A stretch of DNA of 64,000 bases. Origin: Streptomyces sp. NBC_01445. Lineage in GTDB: Bacteria > Actinomycetota > Actinomycetes > Streptomycetales > Streptomycetaceae. Positions within the stretch are counted from its first letter, which is position 1, and the number at the start of each line of letters is the position of its first letter. The DNA lies in NCBI RefSeq assembly GCF_035918235.1, contig NZ_CP109485.1:3968001-4032000 (forward strand), read 5' to 3'. The translations under genes were made by a program, and so were the position numbers. The notes beneath the pieces are model-generated. The model made no database searches, was not told the DNA's origin, and saw only the letters and a list, made by a program, of their open reading frames with translations. Below, in pieces: positions 8,662 to 16,936 of the stretch.

Positions 8662-8667
8662 TAGAAT
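8662..8667 (+). promoter_or_regulatory. -10 hexamer TAGAAT for a leaderless marR transcript
   Basis: TAGAAT lies 6 bases before the ATG at 8674, in a local AT-rich patch, and no ribosome-binding sequence intervenes. This spacing predicts transcription starting at or next to the start codon. The -35 region is weak. Confidence 0.5.
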
Positions 8668-8673
8668 CAATAC

Positions 8674-9150
8674 ATGGAGACCGAGACTGCCACACGCTGG
8701 CTGACCGACGAGGAACAGTGCGCCTGGCGCACGCACGTAGAGGTCAACAGAATGCTGACTTACCAGCTCGAGAAGGACCTCCAGCCGTTCGGCCTGACGA
8801 TGAACGACTACGACATCCTCGTGCATCTCTCCGAGACGGACGACCACCGGATGCGCATGAGCGATCTCGCGACCGCCACCCTGCAGTCCAAGAGCCGGCT
8901 CTCCCACCAGATCACCCGCATGGAGAACGCCGGACTCGTCCGCCGCGAGAACTGCGAGTCCGACCGCCGCGGCCTCTACACCGTCCTGACCGAGGACGGC
9001 ATGGCGACCATGAAGAAGGTCGCCCCTCACCATGTGGCGTCCGTGCGACGGCACTTCGTGGACCTGATCCCCTCCGAGGAGCTCGACGCCCTCCACAAGG
9101 CCCTGACCCCGATCGCCGAACACCTGCGTTCGCAGCGCGGCAAACCGTGA
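8674..9150 (+). CDS. MarR family transcriptional regulator
   Basis: A 158-residue winged-helix protein with METETATRWLTDEEQ start, HTH segment MRMSDLATATLQSKSRLSHQITRMENAGLV and wing CESDRRGLYTVLTEDG. The W..EEQ..W opening is common in Streptomyces MarR proteins. A likely leaderless transcript starts at its ATG. The target is unknown; it follows the AIM24 operon by 116 bases, which makes that operon a possible target (inference). Confidence 0.85.
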   Translation: METETATRWLTDEEQCAWRTHVEVNRMLTYQLEKDLQPFGLTMNDYDILVHLSETDDHRMRMSDLATATLQSKSRLSHQITRMENAGLVRRENCESDRRGLYTVLTEDGMATMKKVAPHHVASVRRHFVDLIPSEELDALHKALTPIAEHLRSQRGKP

Positions 9151-9155
9151 CCATT

Positions 9156-9187
9156 GCGAACGGGGAACGCCGACCTTCCCCGTTCGC
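9156..9187. terminator. Bidirectional terminator between marR and the sensor kinase
   Basis: A perfect 12-bp stem (GCGAACGGGGAA and complement) with an 8-base loop sits in the 42-base gap between two convergent genes, so it can serve both strands. Confidence 0.75.
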
Positions 9188-9192
9188 CGGCT

Positions 9193-10653
9193 TCAGACCC
9201 CCGGCGCCACCGGCAGTCTGAGTTCGAAGAGCGCTCCGCCCGCGGGCGACGAGCTGACCGTCAGGGCGCCGCCGTGCCGCACGGCGACGTCCCTGGCGAT
9301 GGCGAGTCCCAGACCCGCCCCGCCGTCGTCCCGGGCCCGCGCGTCGTCCAGGCGCACAAACCTCTCGAAGATGCGCTCCCGCTCCGCCTCCGGCACGCCC
9401 CCGCCGTCGTCGCCGACCTCGACGACCGCCCACGGCCCCTCGGCCCGTACGGCGATGTCCACGCGGGACCGCGCGTGACGCTGCGCGTTGTCAAGGAGGT
9501 TCCCGACCACCCGCGCCAGCTGGCTGCGCGAGCCCGCGACTTCGACGGGTTCGAGGCGCGTGCGAACCGCGACGCGGCCCGCCGGGCGCTGCGACAGCTC
9601 CTCGCCGGCCAGCGCGGCCAGATCGACCCGCGCCTCCCCCGGCCGCTCCCCCGCGTCGAGCCGGGCGAGCAGCAGAAGCCCCGCGGCGAGTTCCTGGAGC
9701 CGCACCGTGTCGGCCACCGCCCCGTCCACGTCGAGCAGTTCGGGGTGGGCGGCACCCACTTCGAGCTGGGTGCGCAGCGACGCGACGGGGCTGCGCAGCT
9801 CGTGCGAGGCATCGGCGACGAACCGGCGCTGGCGCTCCACGGACGTCTCCAGCGCGGCGAGCGTCTCATTCGTCGTCCGCGCGAGGCGCGCCACCTCGTC
9901 GTGCGTGCCCGGCTCCGGCACCCGGCGCGCCAGGTCCTGCGACGCCGTGATCGCGGACATCTCCCTCCGGATGCCCTCGACGGGGCGCAGCGCCCTGCGG
10001 GTCACCAGCCAGGTGACCGCGGCGACGACACCGAGCAGCACCGGAAAGCCGATCAGCATGACGGTCAGCGCGGTGCCGACGGCGCTCTGTTCGGCGGACA
10101 GCGAGGCACCCGCGTACACGGTGAGGTCGCCCTGCCGGGTCTTCTTCACCTCCAGGGAGGCGAACCGGTAGTCCCGGGTCTCCCCGTCGACGGTGGCCGA
10201 GCCCTCGCTCCGCTCGGCGTCGTCGGCGATCTCCCCGTACGCGTACGAGTCGTCCTCCCCGCCCTTGCCCCCATGGCGGTCGGAGCCGCCGTCGTCGTCA
10301 TCGCCACCGTCGTCGTCGACCGGCGGGGTCACCGGCTTGACGGCGGGCGAGCCGGTCCCGCTGATCCGCTCCAGGTCCTCACTGGCCGCCAGGAGCCGGC
10401 CCTCGCTGTCGACGACCTGGACCGGGGTGTCGTCGCCGTCCGGGAGGTCGAGGCCGTTGGGCGCGGTGCCCGTCGCGATCGACACGGCGACCTTGCGGGC
10501 GGAGGACTCCGCCTCGCTCGACGCCTGGTCGGTGAGGTTGGACCGCAGTGCGAGCAGCACGGAGGCACCGGCGGCGAGGAGCGCCACGGCGACGACGAGG
10601 GTCGCGCCGAGCGTGGCTCTGGCCCGTACGGAACCGAACAGCCGCCGCCTCAT
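9193..10653 (-). CDS. Two-component sensor histidine kinase with Asp/His-rich sensor loop
   Basis: A 486-residue membrane kinase. Transmembrane helices are at about 12-36 and 193-217, enclosing a 155-residue extracytoplasmic loop. Within it, residues 111-135 hold two aspartate runs with nearby His and Glu. A HAMP domain follows (RRALRPVEGIRREM), then the H-box FVADASHELRSP with His284, N-box GNLLDNAQRH, and G-boxes GDDGGGVP and GAGLGLAIA. It signals to the regulator encoded just upstream, whose stop overlaps this start (ATGA). The acidic loop suggests cation sensing (inference). Confidence 0.9.
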   Translation of the reverse strand: MRRRLFGSVRARATLGATLVVAVALLAAGASVLLALRSNLTDQASSEAESSARKVAVSIATGTAPNGLDLPDGDDTPVQVVDSEGRLLAASEDLERISGTGSPAVKPVTPPVDDDGGDDDDGGSDRHGGKGGEDDSYAYGEIADDAERSEGSATVDGETRDYRFASLEVKKTRQGDLTVYAGASLSAEQSAVGTALTVMLIGFPVLLGVVAAVTWLVTRRALRPVEGIRREMSAITASQDLARRVPEPGTHDEVARLARTTNETLAALETSVERQRRFVADASHELRSPVASLRTQLEVGAAHPELLDVDGAVADTVRLQELAAGLLLLARLDAGERPGEARVDLAALAGEELSQRPAGRVAVRTRLEPVEVAGSRSQLARVVGNLLDNAQRHARSRVDIAVRAEGPWAVVEVGDDGGGVPEAERERIFERFVRLDDARARDDGGAGLGLAIARDVAVRHGGALTVSSSPAGGALFELRLPVAPGV

Positions 10654-11315
10654 CGCGGCGCCTCCAGGCGGTAGCCCGCGCCGCGCACCGTCCTGATCAG
10701 CCCCGCGCCCAGCTTCTTGCGCAGGGTGCTGACGTACACCTCGACGATGTTCGGGTCGCCCTCGTACGCGAAGTCCCAGACGTGCTCCAGGATCTCCGCC
10801 TTCGAAACGACCTCGCCGGGCCGCACCACCAGCTGCTCCAGGACCGCGAACTCCTTTGTCGTGAGCGGCACTTCGGTCTCGCCGTGCAGGACGCGACGCG
10901 CACCGGTGTCGACCCGCAAGGGGCCGAGGGTGTGGACGGACGAGCCGCCGCCGGAGCCGCGCCGCCGCAGGAGCGCCTTCACGCGCGCGACGAGCACGAC
11001 GTACGAGAACGGCTTGGTGAGGTAGTCGTCGGCGCCGGTGTCGAGCCCCTCCGCCTCGTCGTACTCGCCGTCCTTGGCGGTGAGCATGAGGATCGGCACG
11101 TCGTGGCCTGCGGCGCGCAGGGCGGCGCAGACTCGGTAGCCGTTCATGCCCGGCAGCATGATGTCGAGAACGACCAGGTCGTACGCGCCCTCGCCCGCCC
11201 GGTGGAGCCCTTCGAGGCCGTCGTGGACGACGTCGACGGCGAACCCCTCGGCGGTCAGGCCCCGGGCGAGGGAGAGGGCCAGACGCTTTTCGTCTTCCAC
11301 GATGAGCAGGCGCAT
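10650..11315 (-). CDS. OmpR/PhoB-family response regulator
   Basis: A 221-residue regulator: receiver domain with acidic pair E7-D8, phosphoacceptor Asp51 (VVLDIMLPGMNG) and KPF lysine, followed by a winged-helix DNA-binding domain (LTTKEFAVLEQLVVRPGEVVSK ... VYVSTLRKKLG). It is first in an operon with the kinase. CTTCAG direct repeats at 10-11 base spacing lie between it and the divergent PepSY gene, the arrangement bound by OmpR-family dimers. Confidence 0.92.
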   Translation of the reverse strand: MRLLIVEDEKRLALSLARGLTAEGFAVDVVHDGLEGLHRAGEGAYDLVVLDIMLPGMNGYRVCAALRAAGHDVPILMLTAKDGEYDEAEGLDTGADDYLTKPFSYVVLVARVKALLRRRGSGGGSSVHTLGPLRVDTGARRVLHGETEVPLTTKEFAVLEQLVVRPGEVVSKAEILEHVWDFAYEGDPNIVEVYVSTLRKKLGAGLIRTVRGAGYRLEAPR

Positions 11316-11338
11316 GGGGGCAAGGGTCGCAAACGGAA

Positions 11339-11376
11339 CCTGAAGAAGTCTTCAGGGTCCTTCAGCGGGGCTTCAG
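11339..11376. promoter_or_regulatory. CTTCAG direct repeats and a palindrome, probable regulator binding site
   Basis: CTTCAG occurs at 11350-11355, 11360-11365 and 11371-11376, one helical turn apart. The first is also half of a palindrome, CCTGAAGA-AG-TCTTCAGG, at 11339-11356. The site is 24 bases above the response-regulator start and 80 bases before the PepSY gene, so it could control both. Confidence 0.6.
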
Positions 11377-11455
11377 CCTCGGTCGGCCACTGTGGTCCTC
11401 GTCGAAGCGCACCGGATGTCCGGTGGGCCGGGAATCGTCTCGGGGAGGATCCCTC

Positions 11456-12268
11456 ATGAAGCGCAACATCGTGATCGCCACCATCGCCGCCGTGGCCCTG
11501 ATCGGCGGCGGCACCGCGACCGCCGTCGCGGTCTCGGGCGGCGACGACAGCACGGCGGCGGGCACGTCGACCGCGTCGCGGGGTACGGGGTCGACGGGGT
11601 CGGCCGGGCACGACGACGACCGCGCGGAGCACGTGACCGAGCTGAAGACCGCGAAGGTGACGGCTTCGGACGCCATCGCCGCCGCCCTCAAGTCGGTGCC
11701 CGGCACGGCGGTCTCCGCCGAGCTGGACGACGAGAACGACCGGGTGGTCTGGGAGGTCGAGGTCCTGAACGGCACGACGTGGCACGAGGTCCTCGTCGAC
11801 CCCGCCTCGGGCAAGGTCGCCGGCTCGCACACCTCACGCCACGACGACACGGCCCGCGTCACCGCCGTCCTGAAGGACGCGAAGACCACGGCGCAGGACG
11901 CGGCACGGGCCGCCGCCGTGAAGGGTACGGTCACCGAGATCGACCTCGACGACGACGGCACGGCCCACGCCTGGGAGGCCGAGACCACGGCGGCGAACGG
12001 CACCGACGCCGACTGGCGCGTCGACCTCCGGTCCGGCGCGGTGACCCCGGACCGCTCGTCCCACGACGACGGGGACCACGACGGCCGCGACGACGCGACG
12101 CACGACGCGGGCGACGACCACGGCCGCGACAACACCGCCACGCACGACGCCGGTGACGACCACGGCCACGACAACACCGCCACCCACGACGCCGGTGACG
12201 ACCACGGCAACCACGGCCGGGGTCACGACTCCGACGACGACCACGGCCACCACGGCGACGACGACTGA
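11456..12268 (+). CDS. Secreted PepSY-domain protein with Asp/His-rich repeat tail
   Basis: A 270-residue exported protein. After a signal sequence (MKRNIVIATIAAVALIGGG) come two PepSY-like domains: TASDAIAAALKSVPGT to about residue 120 and AQDAARAAAVKGTVTEI to about 195. The last 70 residues are dominated by Asp, His and Gly, with a 14-residue repeat GDDHGRDNTATHDA. PepSY domains often inhibit or chaperone proteases or act in two-component circuits; the tail looks able to bind divalent cations (inference). GGGAGGAT precedes the ATG. It is divergent from the kinase operon, whose sensor loop has the same composition. Confidence 0.85.
   Translation: MKRNIVIATIAAVALIGGGTATAVAVSGGDDSTAAGTSTASRGTGSTGSAGHDDDRAEHVTELKTAKVTASDAIAAALKSVPGTAVSAELDDENDRVVWEVEVLNGTTWHEVLVDPASGKVAGSHTSRHDDTARVTAVLKDAKTTAQDAARAAAVKGTVTEIDLDDDGTAHAWEAETTAANGTDADWRVDLRSGAVTPDRSSHDDGDHDGRDDATHDAGDDHGRDNTATHDAGDDHGHDNTATHDAGDDHGNHGRGHDSDDDHGHHGDDD
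12110..12208 (+). repeat. 42-bp in-frame tandem repeat in the PepSY tail
   Basis: Units at 12110-12151 and 12152-12193 encode GDDHGRDNTATHDA and GDDHGHDNTATHDA; a truncated third unit (GDDHG) runs to 12208. Near identity at the DNA level implies recent expansion by slippage or unequal crossover. Confidence 0.8.
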
Positions 12269-12480
12269 GGTCCGCGCCGACAAACACGGCTCGGCGTACG
12301 CCGGTTCAGCGCAAGGCCGAGCCCGTCTCCTGAGCCGCGTCCGGGACACCGTCCCCGGGCGCGGCTTCCGAGACTGAGGTCCGTCGCCGACAAACCCGGC
12401 TCGGCGCACGTCAGTTCAGCGCGCCGCCGAGCCCGTCTCCTGAGCCGCGTCCGGGACACCGTCCCCGGGCGCGGCTTCCG
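12265..12480. repeat. Tandem duplication of the 3' end of the MFS gene
   Basis: 12265-12370 and 12374-12480 are two copies with 109-110 base period, differing at a few bases and one indel. The right copy carries the last 21 codons and stop of the MFS transporter; the left copy retains the same reading (ending ETGSALR and a stop) as a relic outside the gene. Both copies contain a GC hairpin. Confidence 0.85.
12334..12365. terminator. Hairpin between the PepSY and MFS genes, probable terminator
   Basis: GCCGCGTCCGGG pairs with CCCGGGCGCGGC across an 8-base loop with one wobble pair. It lies downstream of both convergent genes. The same hairpin, as the second copy of the duplication, lies inside the MFS coding sequence at 12444-12475. 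Confidence 0.5.
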
Positions 12481-13672
12481 GCGTTGTACGGGCGGCGCGC
12501 CTCACACCCCGTACGCCCCACACCGCCGCCGCGACCGGCGCCGCCGCGGCCACTGCGAAGCAGGCCGCGAGCGGGAGGCGGGCCACCAGGAGGCCCGCGC
12601 CCGCCGTGCCGGCCGAGATACCGGCGTTCACCGCCGTGTTGACCCAGGCCCCGGCCTGCGTGCGGAACGCCGGGCCGGCCGTCTCGTCCGCCACGAGGTA
12701 CGCGGTCGTCAGGGCGGGCGCGACGAAGAGGCCCGCAACGACGGCCGCCGCGCCGAGCGTCACCAGGCCCGGAGCGAGCGCCGCCGCCCCCAGCGCGGCG
12801 GCCAGCCCCGCGGCCAGGAACGGCAGCCGGACGCGGGCGGGAGCGGACCAGGAGATGGCGCCGTTCGCGAGGCCGCCGACCGCGCTGCCCGCCGAGAGCG
12901 CGGCCATCACCCAGGCCACGGCGTCGGCGTGCTGCCGGGCGTCGGCGAAGGCGAGGACGAGCAGGTCGAGGGCGCCGAGGGCAAGACCGACCCCCACCGC
13001 GACGACCACCGGCTGCGCGAGGCCGCGCACCGGCGAGATCCCGCCGGACCGCCCGCGCCGGACCGCGTCCCGGCCGGCGATGCCCCGTACGGCCGGGGAC
13101 GCCACGAACGCGGCGGTCCCCACGGCCACCAGAACCGCGCTGATGGCGACGCCGAACGCCGCGGGGGCGAACTGCACGACCACGCCCACGATGAGCGGAC
13201 CGGACACGAGCAGCAGCTCCTCGGCCACCCCGTCGAGGCTGTACGCGCGCTGCAGCAACCCCTCGCGCCTGCCGACGAGTTCGCTCCACACCGTCCGCAT
13301 GGTCGGGCCGAGGGGCGGGGTGCACGCGCCCGCGGCGAGGGCGGCCGCTCCGAGCAGCAGGCCGGAGGCCCCCGGCCGCCAGGTCAGTGCGGCGAGCACG
13401 CCCAGCAGGACCGCGTACGCCCCCGTCATCGGCGGGAGCGCGCGCCGCGGCCCGTACCGGTCGATGAGGAGCGCTCTCAGGGGTGAGAGGAAGACGCTCG
13501 CGGCGCCGAAGAGCGCCATGGCCGTGCCCGCGACGGCGTACGAGCCGGTGGCGGACTTCACCGCGAGCATCAGGGACAGGGACACGGTCCCGTAGGAGAG
13601 CCGCCCGAGCAGGGCGGCGCCGAAGGTGCGGCGGGCATGGGGAACGCGCAGAAGCGCTGCGTACGACGACAT
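12416..13672 (-). CDS. MFS transporter
   Basis: A 418-residue protein with about twelve hydrophobic segments, many rich in Ala, Gly and Leu, and basic loops such as LIDRYGPRRALPP after the second to third helix, typical of the major facilitator superfamily. No substrate motif is recognisable; drug or small-molecule efflux is most likely. The C-terminal tail (TTPEAAPGDGVPDAAQETGSAAR) is hydrophilic and is duplicated just downstream. The start has AGGAA upstream. Confidence 0.8.
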   Translation of the reverse strand: MSSYAALLRVPHARRTFGAALLGRLSYGTVSLSLMLAVKSATGSYAVAGTAMALFGAASVFLSPLRALLIDRYGPRRALPPMTGAYAVLLGVLAALTWRPGASGLLLGAAALAAGACTPPLGPTMRTVWSELVGRREGLLQRAYSLDGVAEELLLVSGPLIVGVVVQFAPAAFGVAISAVLVAVGTAAFVASPAVRGIAGRDAVRRGRSGGISPVRGLAQPVVVAVGVGLALGALDLLVLAFADARQHADAVAWVMAALSAGSAVGGLANGAISWSAPARVRLPFLAAGLAAALGAAALAPGLVTLGAAAVVAGLFVAPALTTAYLVADETAGPAFRTQAGAWVNTAVNAGISAGTAGAGLLVARLPLAACFAVAAAAPVAAAVWGVRGVRRAARTTPEAAPGDGVPDAAQETGSAAR

Positions 13673-13854
13673 GGGTGGGAGTTCCTCAGAACGAAGGGCA
13701 CACGGACGCCGAGGACCGCGACATCACCGTTCGACGGTGGCCGCGGCCGGGTCGTGCCCTACGCACAGAGAAGGAACATGCGTCCAACGTAGCAGCGGGG
13801 AGGGGGAGTTGGCCACGGATGACACCGCGGCGCAGCCCCGCCCCCACCGTCCGC

Positions 13855-14811
13855 TCAGGCCTCCGTCAGGCCCTCCACCAGGGAGTCCGCCGCCCGGTAC
13901 GGGTCGAGCTCACCCGCCACGATGCGCTCGGCCAGCGAGCTGAGGCGCCGGTCGCCGTGGAGGTCCGCGATGCGCTCGCGCAGGGCCGTGACGGCGATCG
14001 TCTCGACCTCGCGGGAGGCGCGGGCGAGGCGGCGCTCCTGGAGGACACCGCGCTCCTCCATCCACGCCCGGTGCTTCTCGAGCGCCTCGACGACCTCGTC
14101 GATGCCCTCGCCGCGGGCGGCGACGGTCTTGACGATGGGCGGGCGCCAGTCACCGGCGCCCCGGGACTCGCCGAGGCCCAGCATGTGGTTGAGCTCGCGG
14201 GCCGTCGCGTCCGCGCCATCGCGGTCGGCCTTGTTGACGACGTAGACGTCGCCGATCTCCAGGATTCCGGCCTTGGCCGCCTGGATCCCGTCGCCCATGC
14301 CGGGGGCGAGCAGGACCACGGACGTGTCGGCCTGCGAGGCGATCTCGACCTCGGACTGGCCGACGCCGACCGTCTCCACGAGGACGACGTCGCAACCGGC
14401 CGCGTCGAGCACCCGGATCGCCTGGGGCGCGGCCCACGCGAGGCCACCCAGGTGCCCGCGCGTGGCCATGGAACGGATGTACACGCCGGGGTCGGACGCG
14501 TGCTCCGACATGCGGACGCGGTCACCGAGCAGGGCGCCGCCGCTGAACGGCGACGACGGGTCGACGGCGAGCACACCGACCCGCTTCCCGGCCCGCCGGT
14601 ACGCGCTGACCAGGGCGGACGTGGACGTGGACTTGCCGACGCCCGGCGACCCGGTGAGCCCGACGACGTACGCGTGCCCCGCGAGCGGGGCCAGCGCCGC
14701 CATCACCTCGCGCAGCTGCGGGGACGCCCCCTCCACCAGGGAGATCAGCCGGGCCACGGCCCTGGGCCGGCCTTCCCTGGCCTGGGCCACCAGGGTGGAG
14801 ACGTCCTGCAT
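13855..14811 (-). CDS. meaB: Methylmalonyl-CoA mutase-associated GTPase
   Basis: A 318-residue G3E-family GTPase. Walker A is GLTGSPGVGKST (51-62), followed by VLAVDPSSPFSGGALLGDRVRM, VETVGVGQSE and NKAD (base recognition), with a C-terminal dimerisation helix. MeaB guards adenosylcobalamin-dependent mutases, gating cofactor loading and protecting against inactivation. It is transcribed with or after the thiolase (97-base gap). ATG 14811 was chosen because GGAG lies 5 bases upstream; GTG 14826 has none. It probably serves IcmA and methylmalonyl-CoA mutase (inference). Confidence 0.92.
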   Translation of the reverse strand: MQDVSTLVAQAREGRPRAVARLISLVEGASPQLREVMAALAPLAGHAYVVGLTGSPGVGKSTSTSALVSAYRRAGKRVGVLAVDPSSPFSGGALLGDRVRMSEHASDPGVYIRSMATRGHLGGLAWAAPQAIRVLDAAGCDVVLVETVGVGQSEVEIASQADTSVVLLAPGMGDGIQAAKAGILEIGDVYVVNKADRDGADATARELNHMLGLGESRGAGDWRPPIVKTVAARGEGIDEVVEALEKHRAWMEERGVLQERRLARASREVETIAVTALRERIADLHGDRRLSSLAERIVAGELDPYRAADSLVEGLTEA

Positions 14812-14908
14812 CACAGCTCCGTTCACTCGGTTTCGTCCGACATACGTACCGACGTACGTCCCGGCACACGTACAGATACCCGCACCGGCATCCGTACCGG
14901 CGGAAGGG

Positions 14909-16111
14909 TTACGCCTTGGGTACCCGCACGATCAGTGCGTCGCCCTGGCCGCCGCCGCCGCACAGCGCGGCCGCGCCGATGCCGCCGCCGCGCCGCTTCA
15001 GCTCGAGCGCGAGGTGCAGGACGACACGGGCGCCGGACATCCCGATCGGGTGACCCAGCGCAATCGCCCCGCCGTTGACGTTCACCTTTTCCGAGGACAC
15101 GCCGAGGTCCTTCATTGACTGCACCGCGACGGCCGCGAAGGCCTCGTTGATCTCGATGAGGTCGACGTCCTCGACGCCCAGGCCCTCCTTCTTGAGGGCG
15201 TGCCGGATGGCGTTCGACGGCTGCGACTGGAGCGAGTTGTCGGGCCCCGCCACGTTCCCGTGGGCGCCGATCTCGGCGATCCACTCCAGGCCGAGCTCCT
15301 GTGCCTTCGTCTTGCTCATGACGACGACCGCGGCGGCGCCGTCGGAGATCTGCGAGGACGTGCCGGCCGTGATCGTGCCGTCCTTGGTGAACGCGGGCCG
15401 CAGCTTGCCGAGCGACTCGGCGGTCGTCTCGGCGCGGATGCCCTCGTCCTTGCTGAACAGGACCGGGTCACCCTTGCGCTGCGGGATCTCGACGGGGGTG
15501 ATCTCCGCCTCGAAGAGGCCGTTCTTCTGGGCGGCGGCGGCGCGCTGGTGCGACTGGGCGGCGATCTCGTCCTGCTCGGGGCGCAGGATCCCGAGGCGGG
15601 TGTTGTGCTTCTCCGTCGACTCACCCATCGGGATGTTCTCGAAGGAGTCGGTCAGGCCGTCGTACGCCATCGCGTCGAGCATCTCGACGGCGCCGTACTT
15701 GTAGCCCTCGCGGGACTTGGGGAGCAGGTGCGGCGCGTTCGTCATGGACTCCTGGCCGCCCGCGACGACGATGTCGAACTCGCCGGCGCGGATCAGCTGG
15801 TCGGCGAGCGCGATGGCGTCGAGGCCCGAGAGACACACCTTGTTGATGGTCAGCGCCGGCACGTTCATGGGGATGCCGGCCTTGACGGCCGCCTGGCGCG
15901 CGGGGATCTGCCCTGCCCCCGCCTGGAGCACCTGGCCCATGATCACGTACTGCACCTGATCTCCGCCGATCCCGGCCCGGTCGAGCGCCGCCTTGATGGC
16001 GACCCCTCCGAGGTCGGCTCCGGAGAAGGACTTCAGCGAGCCGAGCAGCCGGCCCATGGGCGTACGGGCGCCCGCGACGATCACTGAGGTGGTACCGGTC
16101 GTTCCAGACAT
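14909..16111 (-). CDS. Acetyl-CoA C-acetyltransferase (thiolase)
   Basis: A 400-residue thiolase with all three catalytic positions: Cys93 ([11 protein letters not shown]), His354 ([14 protein letters not shown]) and Cys384 ([11 protein letters not shown]). It condenses two acetyl-CoA to acetoacetyl-CoA or cleaves beta-ketoacyl-CoA. With the hydroxyacyl-CoA dehydrogenase at 32411 it could feed butyryl-CoA to IcmA. The start at 16111 matches family length; the 5' extension to 16180 lacks conserved features. It is divergent from the epimerase. Confidence 0.93.
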   Translation of the reverse strand: MSGTTGTTSVIVAGARTPMGRLLGSLKSFSGADLGGVAIKAALDRAGIGGDQVQYVIMGQVLQAGAGQIPARQAAVKAGIPMNVPALTINKVCLSGLDAIALADQLIRAGEFDIVVAGGQESMTNAPHLLPKSREGYKYGAVEMLDAMAYDGLTDSFENIPMGESTEKHNTRLGILRPEQDEIAAQSHQRAAAAQKNGLFEAEITPVEIPQRKGDPVLFSKDEGIRAETTAESLGKLRPAFTKDGTITAGTSSQISDGAAAVVVMSKTKAQELGLEWIAEIGAHGNVAGPDNSLQSQPSNAIRHALKKEGLGVEDVDLIEINEAFAAVAVQSMKDLGVSSEKVNVNGGAIALGHPIGMSGARVVLHLALELKRRGGGIGAAALCGGGGQGDALIVRVPKA

Positions 16112-16159
16112 GAGGCACGGCCCCTTGGAGATGAGGAGTGAACGAGGGTTTACTCGAAT

Positions 16160-16173
16160 GTACTGAGCAGTAC
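16160..16173. promoter_or_regulatory. Palindrome GTACTG-AG-CAGTAC between thiolase and epimerase genes
   Basis: A perfect 6+6 inverted repeat in the 137-base divergent gap, 49 bases above the thiolase start. It is a candidate operator for either gene; no regulator is assigned. Confidence 0.4.
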
Positions 16174-16248
16174 CTCCCACGTCACCGGCCGAACGGTGTG
16201 ATCGCGCGCACGTTGCGTAACCACCTCCGACCGCGCTGCACTTACAGC

Positions 16249-16689
16249 ATGCTGACGCGAATCGACCACATCGGAATCGCCTGTTTCGACCTCGACAAGA
16301 CCGTTGAGTTCTACCGCGCTACCTATGGCTTCGAAGTGTTCCACTCCGAGGTGAACGAGGAGCAGGGTGTGCGCGAGGCCATGCTCAAGATCAATGAGAC
16401 GAGCGACGGCGGGGCCTCCTACCTGCAGCTCCTCGAGCCCACCCGGGAGGACTCCGCGGTCGGGAAGTGGCTGGCCAAGAACGGCGAGGGCGTCCACCAC
16501 ATCGCCTTCGGCACGGCGGACGTCGACGCCGACTCCGCGGACATCAGGGGCAAGGGCGTACGCGTCCTGTACGACGAGCCGCGCATCGGTTCGATGGGGT
16601 CGCGCATCACCTTCCTGCACCCCAAGGACTGCCACGGTGTCCTGACCGAACTCGTCACTTCCGCACCGGTTGAGTCACCTGAGCACTGA
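16249..16689 (+). CDS. mce: Methylmalonyl-CoA epimerase
   Basis: A 146-residue vicinal-oxygen-chelate protein starting [15 protein letters not shown], with metal-ligand His7, a YLQLLEP strand, the second metal His in [12 protein letters not shown], and a C-terminal HGVLTELVT Glu. It interconverts the 2R and 2S forms of methylmalonyl-CoA, linking propionyl-CoA carboxylase to the mutase and to polyketide extender supply. The ATG at 16249 gives the family length; no strong ribosome site is visible. A strong terminator follows. Confidence 0.93.
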   Translation: MLTRIDHIGIACFDLDKTVEFYRATYGFEVFHSEVNEEQGVREAMLKINETSDGGASYLQLLEPTREDSAVGKWLAKNGEGVHHIAFGTADVDADSADIRGKGVRVLYDEPRIGSMGSRITFLHPKDCHGVLTELVTSAPVESPEH

Positions 16690-16720
16690 CCTCCGTATAT
16701 CTGGGCCGGTAGGGTTGGGG

Positions 16721-16747
16721 GCGGCCGTCCGTCACACGGACGGCCGC
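16721..16747 (+). terminator. Intrinsic terminator of the epimerase gene
   Basis: A perfect 12-bp GC stem (GCGGCCGTCCGT and complement) with a 3-base loop, 31 bases after the stop. The remaining 190 bases to scy presumably hold the scy promoter; I cannot assign its elements. Confidence 0.7.
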
Positions 16748-16936
16748 GGGCCGGGGTCCGGGTTTCGGGGGGCGAGCGACGGGGCAGCAGCCCATGCTCC
16801 GCCGTTGATCTGACACCATTCCCCGGGGGCCCCGTTCGGCGTATGGACGGTGCTCGTTCGGAGAGACTTGCGACCAGGAGTGGGGTCTCCCCTGCTTGAA
16901 CGCAGTTGAGAGCTTGGGGAAGGATGGGACCGCGCA

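Noticed and set aside
13483..15078. Plus-strand open frame of 531 residues opposite meaB and MFS genes
   Set aside because: Antisense shadow; the opposite strand carries Walker motifs and membrane helices.
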